Below are positions 44,262 to 52,990 of a DNA stretch of 64,000 bases, piece by piece. The notes below the pieces were generated by a model. It saw only the letters and a list, made by a program, of their open reading frames with translations. It ran no database searches and had not been told where the DNA came from. Origin of the DNA: Sedimentisphaera salicampi (GTDB lineage: Bacteria > Planctomycetota > Phycisphaerae > Sedimentisphaerales > Sedimentisphaeraceae). The position numbers and the translations under genes were made by a program. The DNA lies in contig NZ_CP021023.1 of NCBI RefSeq assembly GCF_002117005.1, positions 744,001 to 808,000 of the forward strand, written 5' to 3'. Numbering within the stretch: position 1 is the stretch's first letter; every line of letters begins with the position of its first letter.

Positions 44262-45688
44262 CTGCCAATTTCAAACATTGCAAAACTGTACGGTTTCATA
44301 ACTGCGTTAATGCCTTCTTTTGTGATGGATGTTTTCAAAGGCGAAATTATCTTCTCGCTATCTGTTTCCAGAGGCGCTGCCTGCTTGCCGGATACCTTTA
44401 AGTTGCCTTCTGATGGAATTTCGATACTGAGTTCTCTTTCAAGCTCAGATTTATTGAGGGCGAAAACGTAAATCTTTCCGCTGGATTCATCCATCGCTGC
44501 TGCTGAGGGGAGGGTAAAATCCTCAGGTTCCGATTCTATAAGCGTTTTTCCCATCACATTTGACAGCAGCCTAAATATATAATATACAGGCTGGGGATTA
44601 TCCTTTCCTTCGAAAAGATTTCTCCCGCTGAATTTGGCATTCGGTCTGTTCGGCGTATCAATTGGCCACATGCAGGCGATATCGAGCCCGCCGTTTATAA
44701 ACTGCATCATCATCTCAGCCTGCATCAGGGAGCACTGCCTTGCTGTTAGATCCTCGCCTTCGTCTTTCGGCCCCACGTTCCACTCCAGAGAGGCGAATTT
44801 TATATCCCTTCCGAACGATTCTGCCCTGCTGCGGAAGATTTCGATAGTTTTCTCGTAAGACGGGGCTTTCGGATGCCACTGATTCTTCTGGCTCATCGGC
44901 TTCTGTGAGAGCCAGCTTTTCCAGCTCGCCTTGCCCCAATTCCAGTACCAGTGCACATCCAGCACATCAACGAACTCGCCTGCGTGTTCAATGATTTTTC
45001 TGATCTGATTCCAGTTGTTGTTTTTGAACACCCCGCTTTTCCAGTTGACGATAATCTGAATATCAGGGTCTATGCGTTTCATCCGTGAGGCAAAATTCTT
45101 TACTATCCTTGCATACTGCTCTGCCGAGACAGAGATCCGCGAGCCTTCGTGATAGGGCTCATTGCCGACATACCAGTATTTAACGCCGTAATCGTTTTCC
45201 TTGCAGTATCTCACGAACTCCATCGCCTCGCGGAGAGAATCAGCGTTGCGGTTGAAAACCAGCCCGGAATCGATATTCACACCAATCATCTTCTCGCAGC
45301 CTATCTTTTCGCAAAGCTCGATATAATCATCGACGGTTATGTAGTTATCGTTTTCGGGGGCGAGCTTTGGGTCTAAATCCGGATTGTTTTTCCATGCATC
45401 GTGCCAGCCGTCGTAGGTTGGGAGCTTCCAGTGGAAGTAATCGCTTACCTCGCCTCCCGGATAGCGGAGAACTTCTGTATTGAGCTCCTTGAAAAGCTCA
45501 ATGTTGTTTTCGTAGTACCAGAAATCTTTGGGATTCCAGCAGTATATCGCATTGAACCCCATCAGCTCCTCGCTGATCTTCCCCTGCCTGCTTTCAGGGC
45601 TGATTTTGAGGGAGATGTTTTCTGCAAACGCTGAGTTTGCGGCGAACGAGATAACTGTTAAAAATGTTAAAAACCTTACAATAGCCAT
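44258..45688 (-). CDS. Secreted clan GH-A glycoside hydrolase, GH51-like
   Basis: 476 residues. Signal peptide (about 1-22), a (beta/alpha)8 barrel (about 30-385) and a C-terminal beta domain. LRYPGGEVSDYFHW resembles the early barrel motif of GH51 alpha-L-arabinofuranosidases and relatives. The acid/base is Glu177 in YVGNEPYHEG and the nucleophile Glu302 in FASLEWNVG, both in clan GH-A positions. It should cleave arabinose or related side chains outside the cytoplasm. GH30, GH39 and GH79 are alternatives, since the sequence is divergent. First gene of a minus-strand locus with the XylR-like regulator (4-base overlap) and two secreted proteins. Confidence 0.75.
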   Translation of the reverse strand: MAIVRFLTFLTVISFAANSAFAENISLKISPESRQGKISEELMGFNAIYCWNPKDFWYYENNIELFKELNTEVLRYPGGEVSDYFHWKLPTYDGWHDAWKNNPDLDPKLAPENDNYITVDDYIELCEKIGCEKMIGVNIDSGLVFNRNADSLREAMEFVRYCKENDYGVKYWYVGNEPYHEGSRISVSAEQYARIVKNFASRMKRIDPDIQIIVNWKSGVFKNNNWNQIRKIIEHAGEFVDVLDVHWYWNWGKASWKSWLSQKPMSQKNQWHPKAPSYEKTIEIFRSRAESFGRDIKFASLEWNVGPKDEGEDLTARQCSLMQAEMMMQFINGGLDIACMWPIDTPNRPNAKFSGRNLFEGKDNPQPVYYIFRLLSNVMGKTLIESEPEDFTLPSAAAMDESSGKIYVFALNKSELERELSIEIPSEGNLKVSGKQAAPLETDSEKIISPLKTSITKEGINAVMKPYSFAMFEIGR

Positions 45689-45821
45689 TCTTTAACCCAT
45701 TAAATTAATAAAATTTCACAAAAGCCCTGCAAATCTTATATCATTTGCAGTTTAGATGTCAACAGAGTTAATGTTTGCAGGAAGTTAAATTTATACAGTT
45801 TTTTGCTCAGGCCCGAAAAAA

Positions 45822-45833
45822 ATTGTCGCACAC
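45822..45833 (-). repeat. Solitary MITE-type end
   Basis: ATTGTCGCACAC preceded by an A run, the same 12-base end found in the 20379-20793 element, but with no partner end nearby. It lies in the 269-base divergent gap between the GH-A hydrolase gene and murB, which has no other recognised feature. Confidence 0.5.
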
Positions 45834-45957
45834 GAGGTTTGTGTGGGATTCGATTTTGCTTGACTGAAAGCCCGAAAAACTTACTCTTCTATAATATAAG
45901 CCCGAGCTGAAATCAGCCCGGCTTTGAGATGAATATTTATCGCATCGAAAGGAAAAA

Positions 45958-46830
45958 ATGAGCCTATTTTCTGATTTGGATTTCGTGAAGGAGAACTATC
46001 CGCTCGCGGGCTATACTTGGTATGGAGTGGGCGGGAACGCTGAATATTTCGCTCCGGTTCAAAATATTGATCAGCTTCGCAGAGCAGTTGCAAGGGCGAG
46101 CGAGCATAATCTGGATATAAAGATCCTCGGGCAGGGCTCTAATGTTCTCGTTCGTGATGAGGGCGTGAAGGGTCTGGTAGTGAAGCTGGAAGGCGATTTC
46201 AGCAAGTTCGAATTCCGCGGCGGGTCAATCATCGCAGGCAGCGGGGTTAATCTGGGCAATCTTGTACTTGAATCGGTTCGGGAAGGCCTTGGGGGGCTCG
46301 AATCGCTCACCGGCATACCGGGAAGCTTAGGCGGAGCTGTAAAGATGAATGCAGGCGGAAGTTTTGGGGAAATCGGAACGTCTGTTGAATCCGTAGAGCT
46401 TATGGATATGCAGGGCAGCACCTTCAGCAAACACAAACCAGAGCTTGTGTTCTCATACCGTCAAAACAATATATACGAATCAATTATCACCTCCGTTGAG
46501 CTTTCGCTCACCCCTGCCGATTCGGAAATGCTTCTCAAGCGGGTTCAGGAAATATGGATTTACAAGAAGAATCATCAGCCGGTAAACCGCCGCACAGCAG
46601 GCTGCGTTTTCAGGAATGTATCAGGCCGCTCTGCAGGCGAGATAATCGAGAGCTGCGGGCTTAAAGGCGCCGAAAACGGAAAGGCAAAGCTCAGCGAAAA
46701 ACACTGCAATATTATCATCGCAGAAGAGGGCTGCACGAGCTCGGATATAATCGGGCTTATCGAAAAAATCAGGGATAAGGTTCGGGAGCTTGCCGATATT
46801 GATCTGCAGCTGGAAATTGATATGTGGTGA
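45958..46830 (+). CDS. murB: UDP-N-acetylenolpyruvoylglucosamine reductase
   Basis: 290 residues; FAD enzyme that reduces enolpyruvyl-UDP-GlcNAc to UDP-MurNAc in peptidoglycan synthesis. The FAD-binding motifs are ILGQGSNVLVRDEG and GIPGSLGGAVKMNAGG; the active-site segment is RRTAGCVFRNV, where Cys216 occupies the position of the proton-donating Ser of the Escherichia coli enzyme (Cys also occurs in some lineages). LKGAENGKAKLSEKHCNIII follows. The short form lacking the type I extra loop suggests type II MurB. GGA lies 6 bases before the ATG. Its presence supports a peptidoglycan wall in this planctomycete. Confidence 0.95.
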   Translation: MSLFSDLDFVKENYPLAGYTWYGVGGNAEYFAPVQNIDQLRRAVARASEHNLDIKILGQGSNVLVRDEGVKGLVVKLEGDFSKFEFRGGSIIAGSGVNLGNLVLESVREGLGGLESLTGIPGSLGGAVKMNAGGSFGEIGTSVESVELMDMQGSTFSKHKPELVFSYRQNNIYESIITSVELSLTPADSEMLLKRVQEIWIYKKNHQPVNRRTAGCVFRNVSGRSAGEIIESCGLKGAENGKAKLSEKHCNIIIAEEGCTSSDIIGLIEKIRDKVRELADIDLQLEIDMW

Positions 46831-46852
46831 TTGGCTCGTAACAGCGGGCATA

Positions 46853-48001
46853 ATGCTTTATATGTTCGTAGTTGGGGCTTGCGCAGGCAGTTTTCTGAAC
46901 GTTGTAATACATCGGCTGCCCCGGGGGGTGTTCCTCTCGGAGAGGCGGTCTTTCTGCCCGAGCTGCGGGAAGTTTATACCGCTTCGGGAAAATCTCCCGC
47001 TGATATCGTGGTTTGTTCTCAGGGGAAAGTGCAGCGGCTGCGGGGCGAAGATCTCGCCCAGATACGTGATTATCGAGTTTATAACAGCTTCATTCCTCGC
47101 TCTTCTGTATTTCTTCTACTTCAGCGCAGGAACAATTAGCTTTTCGCATTCACAAACAAATTTTGTTGATTTCTTCGGAGGCGGTTGGTGGCTGTATTTA
47201 TCTCATGCCGTGCTGTTCTGCTGCCTTATAGCGGCCTCCGCTATAGACCTTGAGATGTATCTGATACCGATGTCGCTCTGCATCTTCGCAACGCTCTTCG
47301 GGCTTCTAACCGCCGCAGCTGCCCCGTTTTTCATCGAATACTGGCAGATTGCAGAGTTCCAGCTTTTTCCATACTCCACAGTTCGTTTTTCCGGATTGAT
47401 CGCAGGGAGCGGTTTGGGAATATTAGCCGCAAATATCCTTTTGGATGCGGGGATCATAAAACCAAGCTACGAAGGCCTTGAGCTCGAAACCGAAAACAAT
47501 AAATCGCAGGAAAATATATCAGAGAACCCGGGCTTCAACGACCGCAAAGAAATGATGAAGGAATTTCTCTTTCTTATCCCAGTGGCTTTGTTTGGCGTGA
47601 TAGGGTGGAAATTCCTCACTCCGCTGGAATGCTGGGAGAACCTCGCTGCAAACCCGCATATATCAACCCTGCTCGGTGCAGCCGGGGGGTATCTCACGGG
47701 CGCTGGGATTGTTTGGCTCACCCGAATCATGGGCACTCTTTCCTTCGGGAGAGAGGCTATGGGGCTTGGAGACGTTCATCTGATGGGGGCTGTCGGTGTT
47801 TTCTGCGGGGCGCTTCCAGCTGTTGTAATCTTCTTTGCAGCACCATTTTTCGGCCTCGCTTTCACCGTGATTCAGCTTATAACTAAAAAAAATAAGGAAA
47901 TTCCTTACGGCCCGTTCTTGTCTTTGGCGGCGGTTTTTGTTATTATTTTCCGTGATGCCGTTTTTGAATGGCTTTCAAAAACAATGGGGTTTGCCGGCTG
48001 A
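46853..48001 (+). CDS. Prepilin peptidase / N-methyltransferase (A24 family)
   Basis: About 382 residues, multi-pass membrane protein. The N-terminal part has GACAGSFLNVVIHRLPRG and two zinc-type Cys pairs (CPSCG and CSGCG), the methyltransferase-associated domain. The aspartyl protease residues are in SAIDLEMYLIP and in GLGDVHLMGAVG. It cleaves leader peptides from type IV pilins and pseudopilins at the inner membrane. A ~75-residue insert between the catalytic segments (about 200-275) makes it longer than usual. The ATG at 46853 is preferred; the frame extends back through the end of murB to a TTG at 46790. It may act with the GspE/PilB-like ATPase at 18241. Confidence 0.92.
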   Translation: MLYMFVVGACAGSFLNVVIHRLPRGVFLSERRSFCPSCGKFIPLRENLPLISWFVLRGKCSGCGAKISPRYVIIEFITASFLALLYFFYFSAGTISFSHSQTNFVDFFGGGWWLYLSHAVLFCCLIAASAIDLEMYLIPMSLCIFATLFGLLTAAAAPFFIEYWQIAEFQLFPYSTVRFSGLIAGSGLGILAANILLDAGIIKPSYEGLELETENNKSQENISENPGFNDRKEMMKEFLFLIPVALFGVIGWKFLTPLECWENLAANPHISTLLGAAGGYLTGAGIVWLTRIMGTLSFGREAMGLGDVHLMGAVGVFCGALPAVVIFFAAPFFGLAFTVIQLITKKNKEIPYGPFLSLAAVFVIIFRDAVFEWLSKTMGFAG

Positions 48002-48014
48002 AGCGTAATTTCGG

Positions 48015-48044
48015 TTGAGAAAACCTTCTGGCGGTAAATAGAAT
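48015..48044 (+). promoter_or_regulatory. Possible promoter of the OmpA-like gene
   Basis: TTGAGA (48015-48020), 18-base spacer, TAGAAT (48039-48044), 26 bases before the ATG, with GGAG in between. Confidence 0.45.
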
Positions 48045-48069
48045 AATAGTTTCTTTTACAGGAGTTAAA

Positions 48070-48744
48070 ATGAAATCAGCATTATTAAAGTTATCTGTGC
48101 TTGCAGTTGCAGCGATGGTTCTTACCGGCTGCACCGATTGGAAGAAGAAGTATGAAGGGCTGAATGTGCAGTATGAGAATCTTCAGGGAAGATACGACAA
48201 CTGTATGTCTTCGCTTGATGAGGCAACCGCTGCGAAAAGCTCACTTTCAAGCGAGCTCCAGAGCAAGGAAAATGAGATTGCAGAGCTGCAGTCTAAAATT
48301 GAAGACCTCAACCAGACCCCCGAAGACGCCACCGGCTTCGGCGAGGATTATGAAGTGGAGTTTGATGCCGACAAGGGCACTATTACAGTAACTCTGCAAA
48401 ATACGATCCTTTTCGCACCGGGCAAGGCCTCTCTGAAAAGTGCACGAAATGCAGACCTCAACCATATTTATTCTGTAATACAAAGCGAATATGCCGGCAA
48501 GGAGATTGATGTGGTTGGCCATACAGACTCAGACCCGATAAGAAAATCAGACTGGGACGACAACTGGGAACTTTCCGCCCAGCGAGCCCTTTCTGTGCTT
48601 AGATACCTCACAGATCAGGGGATTCCGGATTCTAAGATCCGTGCGGTTGCCTGCGGGGAGAGCAGGCCGGTAGCCTCAAACGCAACAGCTTCCGGAAAAC
48701 AGAAGAACAGACGTGTTGAGATTGTTGTAAATATGAAATCGTAA
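48070..48744 (+). CDS. OmpA-family peptidoglycan-binding lipoprotein
   Basis: 224 residues. The lipobox LTGC gives a lipidated Cys21. A coiled-coil-like region follows (about 28-80, with YENLQGRYDNC and SELQSKENEIAELQSKIEDL), then an OmpA C-terminal domain (about 95-222) with ILFAPGKASLK, VVGHTDSDPIR, LSAQRALSVLRYL and GESRPVASN, including the Asp and Arg that bind diaminopimelate of peptidoglycan. It should tether outer membrane and wall. GGAG precedes the ATG by 7 bases. A terminator follows, so it is a single-gene transcript. Pal-like in size but with an added coiled coil. Confidence 0.92.
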   Translation: MKSALLKLSVLAVAAMVLTGCTDWKKKYEGLNVQYENLQGRYDNCMSSLDEATAAKSSLSSELQSKENEIAELQSKIEDLNQTPEDATGFGEDYEVEFDADKGTITVTLQNTILFAPGKASLKSARNADLNHIYSVIQSEYAGKEIDVVGHTDSDPIRKSDWDDNWELSAQRALSVLRYLTDQGIPDSKIRAVACGESRPVASNATASGKQKNRRVEIVVNMKS

Positions 48745-48766
48745 AGCACTAACGCCGGAATTTATA

Positions 48767-48795
48767 AGCGGGGAGCCAAAATCTCCCCGCTTTTT
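48767..48795 (+). terminator. Terminator of the OmpA-like gene
   Basis: Arms AGCGGGGA / TCCCCGCT around a short loop, followed by TTTTT, 23 bases after the stop codon. Confidence 0.9.
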
Positions 48796-48896
48796 CATTG
48801 CGCAGAATCTCTGCGGATTGAATTATCTGAGTTTGTGTTGAATCTTTCTGTTTATAACCGTGTTATCTGCTCTCTACTGCGGCGTCTCTGGGCAGT

Positions 48897-50286
48897 GTCC
48901 CAAATTGTGTGTCTGAAGGATCTTTTCAGCATTTATGCTTAGCTCCTTATTTCACCTCAGGGTACCCTGAGGTGAAATTTTCCGCCTTTCTTTTGCCATT
49001 GTATCAAGTTCATCCTTGCATGCAAACAGACTCGTAACTTTATACCTCATCAATTTCGTCTCACTGTGCTCCATTAAACGGGCGCAGATCAGATTCAACG
49101 CACTTTCTTCTGTAGGAAAGCTGCAGCGTATTTTAACGGTTCTCCTGATTATCCTGTTAAGAGCCTCTATCCAATTGGTGGTGTACATCATACGATGCAG
49201 TTTAGTCGGATATTTCAAATATGTGAAATAATCATCCCTCTCCTGCTCAGGGAAAATATTCTCAAAACTGCTGTACTTCTTTGCCCATTTCTTCACAAAT
49301 TTATCCAGCTCGCATTTACCATCTTCTAAACGGTAGCTGCCATCTTCAAGCTTGAAGACCGCTTTGAAATCTGAGGCAACTTCCTTCTTGTCATTTTGGC
49401 GAACCTTGCTGAGTACATTGCGAAGCTTATGAATAAGACAACGTTGAAAATCGCTTGAAGGATAAACCCTGCTCACAGTTTCCGACAAACCCTTTAGACC
49501 ATCTGCAGCAAAGCAAAGAACCTTCTTTACTCCACGCTCTTTGAGGTCTTTAAGAACTGAATGCCAGCCTTCGCTGCTCTCTTCTGGTATATTGTAAACA
49601 CCTAATACATCTCGACTTAGGTCTTCCTTTAGCCCTAAAGCAACGTACATCGATTCATTGGAAACCTTGTCCCTGCGAAGCTTTACCTTTACCGCATCAA
49701 TGTAAATGATGTACCAGTCTTCATCCAGCGGCCTGTTCTGCCAGAGCTTGCGGTATTCTGTGAAATTCGAGGTTATGCGAGATATGCTGCTCTTGGAGTA
49801 ATTTTGCTCGAAAAGCTCCTGGAAAATCTCTTCGATCTCTCGAGTCGTAAGGCCTTTGCTGTATAACCTAAAGGCTAAATTATCATATTTGCCTCTCTGA
49901 GAATTTAACAGATCAAGAAAAAATGGCTGAAAATTACCAAGACGATCTCGGGGAATGTTTATCCTGAAAGTGGATTGCAATCCCTGGACTAAAGCCTGAC
50001 GGTAACCATTACGCTTGTTGCTCGTGGATTTGTCTTTCCGGCAGCCGTTGACGTAACCCAAAAATTCATCCTGCTCGGCTTTGAGAATAGTCTCGAATGT
50101 AATCCGAATTGCATCTTCCAAACTTTTCCCGCTGTGGGCAAGAAAATCTTCAACCGCTTTTTCCAAAATTGTGTTATAATTCCTTTTCATAGGGGTTCCT
50201 TTTTGTTTAATTTGACTTTTTTTTAACATACTAAGCATATAGCTTAGAAAAGGAATCCCTTTTTCTTTAGACACACTAATTGGGAC
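48897..50286 (-). mobile_element. IS256-family insertion sequence (about 1390 bp)
   Basis: Imperfect terminal inverted repeats: GTCCCAAATTGTGTGTCT at the left and the complement of GTCCCAATTAGTGTGTCT at the right, around one IS256-type transposase gene. No 8-base target duplication is visible (TGGGCAGT left, GGTCTCCG right), so one side may have been deleted or rearranged. The right end overlaps the end of the antiporter reading frame and gives it its stop codon. The 48796-48896 stretch before it has no gene. Confidence 0.85.
48952..50190 (-). CDS. IS256-family transposase
   Basis: About 412 residues, a mutator-type DDE transposase. First Asp in WYIIYIDAVKVKLR, second in LCFAADGLKGL, with DFQRCLIHKLRNVLSKV after it, and the Glu in TTNWIEALNRIIRRTVKIR, all family hallmarks. 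The start MKRNYNTILEKAVEDFL is chosen because homologues begin here and GGAAC precedes it; the frame continues to 50334, crossing the IS end into the antiporter gene, which is not plausible. No internal stop or frameshift; it could be active. Confidence 0.95.
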   Translation of the reverse strand: MKRNYNTILEKAVEDFLAHSGKSLEDAIRITFETILKAEQDEFLGYVNGCRKDKSTSNKRNGYRQALVQGLQSTFRINIPRDRLGNFQPFFLDLLNSQRGKYDNLAFRLYSKGLTTREIEEIFQELFEQNYSKSSISRITSNFTEYRKLWQNRPLDEDWYIIYIDAVKVKLRRDKVSNESMYVALGLKEDLSRDVLGVYNIPEESSEGWHSVLKDLKERGVKKVLCFAADGLKGLSETVSRVYPSSDFQRCLIHKLRNVLSKVRQNDKKEVASDFKAVFKLEDGSYRLEDGKCELDKFVKKWAKKYSSFENIFPEQERDDYFTYLKYPTKLHRMMYTTNWIEALNRIIRRTVKIRCSFPTEESALNLICARLMEHSETKLMRYKVTSLFACKDELDTMAKERRKISPQGTLR

Positions 50287-51520
50287 GGTCTCCGTCTCTG
50301 GCAGGTGATTTAGTTTGTTGGGGAGATTGGGCAAGCAGGTGTTTGCCGCCCCATGTGATTGCTATGCTGCCCAGAGGAGCCGTGATAACGATGCTCATCG
50401 CAGCGGCAGCGAGGATAATCTCGCCCGGTCCAGTATCCATTCCGCCCGCTTTCATTGCAGCGAGCGGTGCAGCCCCGATTGCCGCCTGCACTGTGGCCTT
50501 GGGAAGATAGGCGAGCGTGAGAAAGAGCCTCTCGCGGGCGCTGAACTTGCTCTTAATCATACACAGCTGCACAGCAACGCTCCTTCCGATCAGCCCTGTC
50601 AATATCACCCCTACCCCCGAGAGGCCGGCCTTCACAGCAACGGGCACATTGACCTCCGTTCCCACGAATATGAACAGAAGGAGCTGGGCAAACACCCAAA
50701 CCTTCCCGAGTTTGCTTGAGAGCTCGTGGGCGATATGCTCTCTTTTTTCGAGGATGATAAAGCCCGCTGCCATTATCGCAAGCAGAGAGGCAAACGGAAT
50801 GAAACCCTCAATCCAATTTTCGAGATTCAGGATTATTATCGAAAGCCCCAGCAGGATAAGCACTCGTTTTGTAGCCCTGGGGTTGAATTTTTCGAAGAAG
50901 CGGCAGAGAACAAAGCCAATCCCCAACCCAGCAGCTATCCCTGCTGCAATAGAAACAGGCACGCCCGCAAGCTCCGAGGCAACGCTCACATCGCCTCCTG
51001 TGTACATACTGATAAACGCCCCGCAGAGAACAATCGCTACCGCATCATCGCAGGATGCCCCAGCGAGAATAAGCGTTGGAGCTGCCTTGTCTTCCCCCCT
51101 TCGCTCTTCGATGAAACGTATCATAAGCGGCACAACCACCGCCGGCGAAACAGCCGCAAGAACTGCACCAAGCATCGCAGATTCAAGCACAGTGAGCCCC
51201 AAGAGGTACGGAGCGGCAAGAGTTACCGCGGCCACCTCAAACAAACACGGTATAAACGCCATAAGAGCTGCCCTGAGCCCAACCTGAGCGAGTGCCTGCC
51301 GGCTCATCTCGAGCCCAGCCCGAAGCAGAATAACCACGAGGGCAATCATCCGCCAGTCCGCTGATACGGCAGTTGTGGCGGGGTTTACTGCATCGAGAAA
51401 ATGCGGCCCCATCACCACGCCCAGAAGCAGCAGACCAACCAGCCCGGGAACCCGGGCAAAACGCATCAGCCAGTCAACAAGAAGACCGAGAAGTATCAGC
51501 TCTGCAATACCTAAAGCCAT
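50276..51520 (-). CDS. Cation/proton antiporter (CPA family), C-terminus altered by an IS
   Basis: 414 residues, about 12-13 transmembrane helices. LGVVMGPHFLD, VVILLRAGLEMS, AAVSPAVVVPLMIRF and GASCDDAVAIVL (paired Asp of the transport core) mark a Na+/H+ or K+/H+ antiporter in the inner membrane. No RCK/TrkA-N domain is present. The last codons (SPARDGDRPN) run into the IS256-family terminal repeat, where the TAG stop lies, so the original C-terminus was probably longer or different. The transport core is intact, so activity is likely preserved. The 51521-51685 gap has no recognised gene. Confidence 0.88.
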   Translation of the reverse strand: MALGIAELILLGLLVDWLMRFARVPGLVGLLLLGVVMGPHFLDAVNPATTAVSADWRMIALVVILLRAGLEMSRQALAQVGLRAALMAFIPCLFEVAAVTLAAPYLLGLTVLESAMLGAVLAAVSPAVVVPLMIRFIEERRGEDKAAPTLILAGASCDDAVAIVLCGAFISMYTGGDVSVASELAGVPVSIAAGIAAGLGIGFVLCRFFEKFNPRATKRVLILLGLSIIILNLENWIEGFIPFASLLAIMAAGFIILEKREHIAHELSSKLGKVWVFAQLLLFIFVGTEVNVPVAVKAGLSGVGVILTGLIGRSVAVQLCMIKSKFSARERLFLTLAYLPKATVQAAIGAAPLAAMKAGGMDTGPGEIILAAAAMSIVITAPLGSIAITWGGKHLLAQSPQQTKSPARDGDRPN

Positions 51521-51685
51521 AAGACTTGAATCCTTTCAAATTATAATACAGCGTGAAAATATACTCTAAACAGGGAAATTATCAACGACGCTTCTAAAGC
51601 GGTCTCACTGCTAATAAAGACTGCTGAGATAAATTCTTCTCATAAAACTATGCTGCAAGATAGCTTATAGTTTATCTGTTCTTTG

Positions 51686-52663
51686 TTATTTTCGTCTTGC
51701 TGCCGGGCATACATACAAATTCTTCTGTTCCTCCGAGCCGCAGATAGTACGGATGCCGGTGAAGTTTTTCGTGCCGTATCTGCGGAGATTGATAAATGCG
51801 TTTTTTATTTCAATATCAAGCCTTCCCTTGCTCTGGAGCTCGAAGAGAGACGCCTTTGGATTAAAAATCCGCAGCCCGTCTATAAACACCTTCTTATGGT
51901 CTTCCCCGTTTTTCCATTGAAACACCGACCTTGCCCTGCCCCTTCCCCAGTCGCCGAGGATTTTTACGTCTTTGATTCTGCTCACAGAATCCTGATATGT
52001 GTTCCAGCCGAACTGAAAGGGGACGCAGTTTTGAATCATCTTTATCGTTACGCCGGAAACTTCGATATCGAAATAGCATTTAACCGCATCATCGCCGGTT
52101 TCGAAATAGCAGTCTTTGATTGTTGAACCGTGTCCGCCGGAGAAGCCGTCTGAGTGGTTTCCCCAGCCGCCACGATTATCTATAAAGCTGCATCTCTCCG
52201 CGTGGCACTGATTCTTCCAGCCTCTGATGAAGAATGCGAACGGGTTTACAGCCGTGAGATTGCGGACACGCAGCACCCCTGCTCTATTCTGAAACTGCGA
52301 ATACTCATACGCCTTTAAGCCTCTGCTGTCTGCCCATTTCTGCTGGTCTGTCCCGTAAACGATTGAGGTGTTTCTGTCTCTGCCCTCTATCGTGCAGTCG
52401 CTTGAGGTGCGGAATGCACCAGTTACGATGCAGTTTTTACCGATAACAATGCGTGAAACCTCTTCGGGTACATCCCAGAAATGGCTGCGATAATTCGGGC
52501 GGTCGAGGTTTATCGTTCCCGAGGAGATAAATTTCATCTCTGATTTGCCCTTGTTCCAAACGGCTTTGCCTGAATAAGCAGATATAAGAGCCTCCGGCGG
52601 CTGAGAGGCGAAGGCCAAGGCTGACAGCACAACAGCGGCCAAGAAATATTTAACTGAACTCAT
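51686..52663 (-). CDS. Secreted right-handed beta-helix protein, GH28/pectinase-like
   Basis: About 325 residues. Signal peptide (about 1-19), then beta-helix coils (about 45-310). NHSDGFSGGHGSTIKDC and FETGDDAVKCYF resemble the NxD / DD catalytic arrangement of GH28 polygalacturonases and related beta-helix hydrolases, but the usual order of motifs is not fully present, so the exact family is open (dextranase-, carrageenase- or pectinase-like). The ATG at 52661-52663 is used, as AAGAG lies 7 bases before it; the frame extends 5 codons to a TTG. It stands alone on the minus strand between the antiporter and a decayed mobile cassette. Confidence 0.65.
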   Translation of the reverse strand: MSSVKYFLAAVVLSALAFASQPPEALISAYSGKAVWNKGKSEMKFISSGTINLDRPNYRSHFWDVPEEVSRIVIGKNCIVTGAFRTSSDCTIEGRDRNTSIVYGTDQQKWADSRGLKAYEYSQFQNRAGVLRVRNLTAVNPFAFFIRGWKNQCHAERCSFIDNRGGWGNHSDGFSGGHGSTIKDCYFETGDDAVKCYFDIEVSGVTIKMIQNCVPFQFGWNTYQDSVSRIKDVKILGDWGRGRARSVFQWKNGEDHKKVFIDGLRIFNPKASLFELQSKGRLDIEIKNAFINLRRYGTKNFTGIRTICGSEEQKNLYVCPAARRK

Positions 52664-52859
52664 AATAATACTCTTCAAATTAACATTATGCTTTAAGACT
52701 CTTTTAATAATATCCGTGAAACATTATTTTTTACAATTTTCCCGCTTATGACTGAATTTATATCCTTGAAATCCTCGAAATTCTTTTTTAAGTATATCTC
52801 TTAAGATGCTTAGATATGGGTATATCCTAAAAAAGGTCTTCATACAGTATTATTCAAAT

Positions 52860-52990
52860 CTCCCCTCCAATGTAAATTTGATTTATACCGAGCCTGTCCG
52901 CCGGAAGCGGAGCAATCGGAGGAAAAGAATAATATATCTATTCAAAAACCCCTCTGTGTAATCTGTGGATTATATGTATCCACTGCTTTG
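52860..52990 (-). repeat. Dispersed mosaic intergenic repeat, copy C
   Basis: Shares CTCCAATGTAAATTTGAT, a CCGCC-rich block and AATCTGTGGATTATAT with copies A (16205-16445) and B (38690-39168). Its right end lies inside the 52942-53451 frame and replaces that gene's C-terminus. The 52679-52859 stretch before it shows only AT-rich sequence. Confidence 0.7.

Noticed and set aside
46790-46852. Longer start (TTG at 46790) for the prepilin peptidase
   Set aside because: It would overlap the end of murB with residues not typical of the family; the hydrophobic start MLYMFVVGACAGSF fits better.
50517-51364. Two long plus-strand frames (256 and 212 codons) across the antiporter gene
   Set aside because: They are antisense shadows of a clearly conserved multi-pass antiporter; compositions are biased (Ser/Thr/Arg/His-rich) and no family motif is seen.
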